From the NCBI GenBank assembly GCA_015494385.1, contig WGBJ01000461.1, forward strand, positions 1 through 6,578: 6,578 nucleotides of DNA, read 5' to 3'. Every line of letters starts with the position of its first letter. Position 1 is the first letter of the stretch. This stretch comes from Marinosulfonomonas sp. (GTDB lineage: Bacteria > Pseudomonadota > Alphaproteobacteria > Rhodobacterales > Rhodobacteraceae). Below, piece by piece: positions 5,794-6,578 of this stretch. The notes under the pieces are model-generated. The model was given only the letters and a program-made list of their open reading frames with translations, was not told the origin of the DNA and made no database searches. The position numbers and the translations under genes were made by a program.

Positions 5794-6353
5794 TGGATAG
5801 CGATGATGAAGAACGGGAAGTTGAATCCGAAATGGAAACGGCGTTTGCTTTAGAAGACTTATCCGTTCGACTCCTTGCTTATTGGATATTGCAAGATCAA
5901 AGCCCAAGTTTTTCTAATGAAGAGTTGCTCGTAAGCAGCCCACAGACATTCCCGGATATACTCTTGATGAACTTTGCATTTGAAGACGGTTATTTTTATG
6001 ATTTGATGAAGGCGGTAATAGCAAGGACACTCCTAGACACGAACACTCCAATCAATAACAAATTCAGACTATTTTCCGCCCATCTCATTATGGAGAAAAG
6101 GCCACGAAAGAACTACCTAGTTCGAGATTACCTAATTATCAGTCGCTTAAGCTTTTACGAGGACTTTCTTGACCTAAACCCAACTCGAAATGTAGCCACG
6201 GACGATAAGAATTGTGGGTGTGACCGTCTAAGCGAGAAACTAGCCGCACATGGTGTTGAAATCAGTTACTCTGCTATATCAACTGTCTGGGCTAATCGGC
6301 ATAACATATTGAATAAATTAGGAATTAAGTTGGAAAAATCCGTAATGGAATAA
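5793..6353 (+). CDS. Unrecognised protein coupled to the integrase (186 aa)
   Basis: ATG at 5793-5795 shares its A with the integrase stop (TGATG), so translation is probably coupled; an in-frame TTG at 5736 would run 57 bases into the integrase and is less likely. I do not recognise the family. The first 20 residues are very acidic (DSDDEEREVESEME). The middle is hydrophobic/aromatic but has no clear membrane helix. The C-terminal third reads KNYLVRDYLIISRLSFYEDF, then NPTRN, then CGC followed by DRLSEKLAAHGVEISYSAI, and STVWANRHNILNKLG. The last segment (about 144-178) could fold as a helix-turn-helix, which would suit a DNA-binding accessory or regulator of the island. No signal peptide. 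Composition is clearly more AT-rich than the host genes (25 of 60 bases G or C at 6061-6120). The coding call is good; the function is inference only. Confidence 0.75.
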   Translation: MDSDDEEREVESEMETAFALEDLSVRLLAYWILQDQSPSFSNEELLVSSPQTFPDILLMNFAFEDGYFYDLMKAVIARTLLDTNTPINNKFRLFSAHLIMEKRPRKNYLVRDYLIISRLSFYEDFLDLNPTRNVATDDKNCGCDRLSEKLAAHGVEISYSAISTVWANRHNILNKLGIKLEKSVME

Positions 6354-6429
6354 TATTCAAATCTCCCATATGACTTCGCACTACTTTCCATGCAATTTCA
6401 AGCCATCCTATTTAATATGAGGGCTGAAA
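6354..6429 (+). promoter_or_regulatory. Short AT-rich gap with ribosome binding site for the AlpA-like gene
   Basis: The 76 bases between the two island genes are AT-rich. GAGGG at 6419-6423 lies six bases before ATG at 6430 and is the likely ribosome binding site. TATTTAAT near 6410-6417 could be part of a -10 element, but no matching -35 is obvious. It is unclear whether the AlpA-like gene has its own promoter or is read from the integrase. Confidence 0.4.
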
Positions 6430-6578
6430 ATGACCAAAACGTTACTTACCGACATTGAAACCGCCCAGCTACTTGGCTGTGGCCGCTCCACCCTTTGGCG
6501 CTGGGTAAAACTTGGCACCATCGCCGCCCCGTTAAAAATCGGCGGGATCACCCGCTGGAAGCTGGAAGATGTTGAGGC
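6430..6578 (+). CDS. AlpA/excisionase-like helix-turn-helix protein, 3'-truncated by the window
   Basis: ATG at 6430 with a good ribosome binding site opens a frame that is still open at the window end; 49 whole codons are visible. The sequence TDIETAQLLGCGRSTLWRW followed by VKLGTIAAP and LKIGGITRWKLEDVE is the MerR-like winged helix-turn-helix of the HTH_17/AlpA family: helix-turn-helix at about residues 8-26, then the wing ending in the typical Gly-Gly-x-x-Arg-Trp. Small proteins of this type act as excisionases or as activators of island integrase genes (AlpA of E. coli CP4-57 is the reference). Its place two genes after the integrase fits that role. The protein is probably under 100 residues in full, which cannot be checked here. 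Confidence 0.88.
   Translation, partial: MTKTLLTDIETAQLLGCGRSTLWRWVKLGTIAAPLKIGGITRWKLEDVE

Noticed and set aside
1..6578. CRISPR array, rRNA, insertion-sequence ends
   Set aside because: No regularly spaced direct repeats, rRNA-like segments, or transposase with terminal inverted repeats were seen on reading either strand.

Overview
The window looks like chromosome of an alphaproteobacterium, most likely a marine Rhodobacterales (Roseobacter-type) species. This rests on the GC-rich host genes, the protein styles, and a ubiT-ubiU-ubiV operon behind a perfect FNR-type box. It is a judgement from reading, not a database match. The host part runs from base 1 to about 4440. The right-hand third (about 4480-6578) is more AT-rich and begins with a tyrosine integrase, so it reads as the first 2 kb of an integrated mobile element.

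Layout: (1) 1-1037 (+), the 3' part of a secreted-type von Willebrand factor A (vWA) protein. (2) A strong convergent hairpin at 1054-1086. (3) 1117-1365 (-), a small exported protein of unknown function. (4) 1366-1824, about 460 bases without a convincing gene, followed by tRNA-Trp(CCA) at 1825-1900 (+). (5) 4367 down to 1949 (-), a tight operon ubiT-ubiU-ubiV for oxygen-independent ubiquinone synthesis. TTGATATTAATCAA lies just upstream, so oxygen-responsive control by an FNR/FnrL protein is expected. (6) 4416-4620, a transition zone of steeply falling GC. It holds a hairpin whose left half resembles a tRNA 3' end, and repeats ahead of the integrase. (7) 4621-5793 (+), a P4-type integrase with its catalytic residues present. 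(8) 5793-6353 (+), an unrecognised 186-residue protein starting inside the integrase stop codon (TGATG). (9) 6430-6578 (+), the start of an AlpA/excisionase-like helix-turn-helix protein cut by the window edge.

How the genes work together: UbiT (SCP2-like lipid-binding protein) and the paired U32-family iron-sulfur proteins UbiU and UbiV are known to support O2-independent ring hydroxylation in ubiquinone synthesis, which suits an organism respiring at low oxygen. The integrase, the coupled unknown gene and the AlpA-like gene look like the integration/excision module at one end of a genomic island. That island appears to sit directly upstream of the ubiT promoter without destroying the FNR site.

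The points most worth following up are three. UbiU lacks the first of the four canonical cluster cysteines but carries a nearby extra CxxC. The unknown protein is translationally coupled to the integrase. The junction holds a possible tRNA-derived attachment core.
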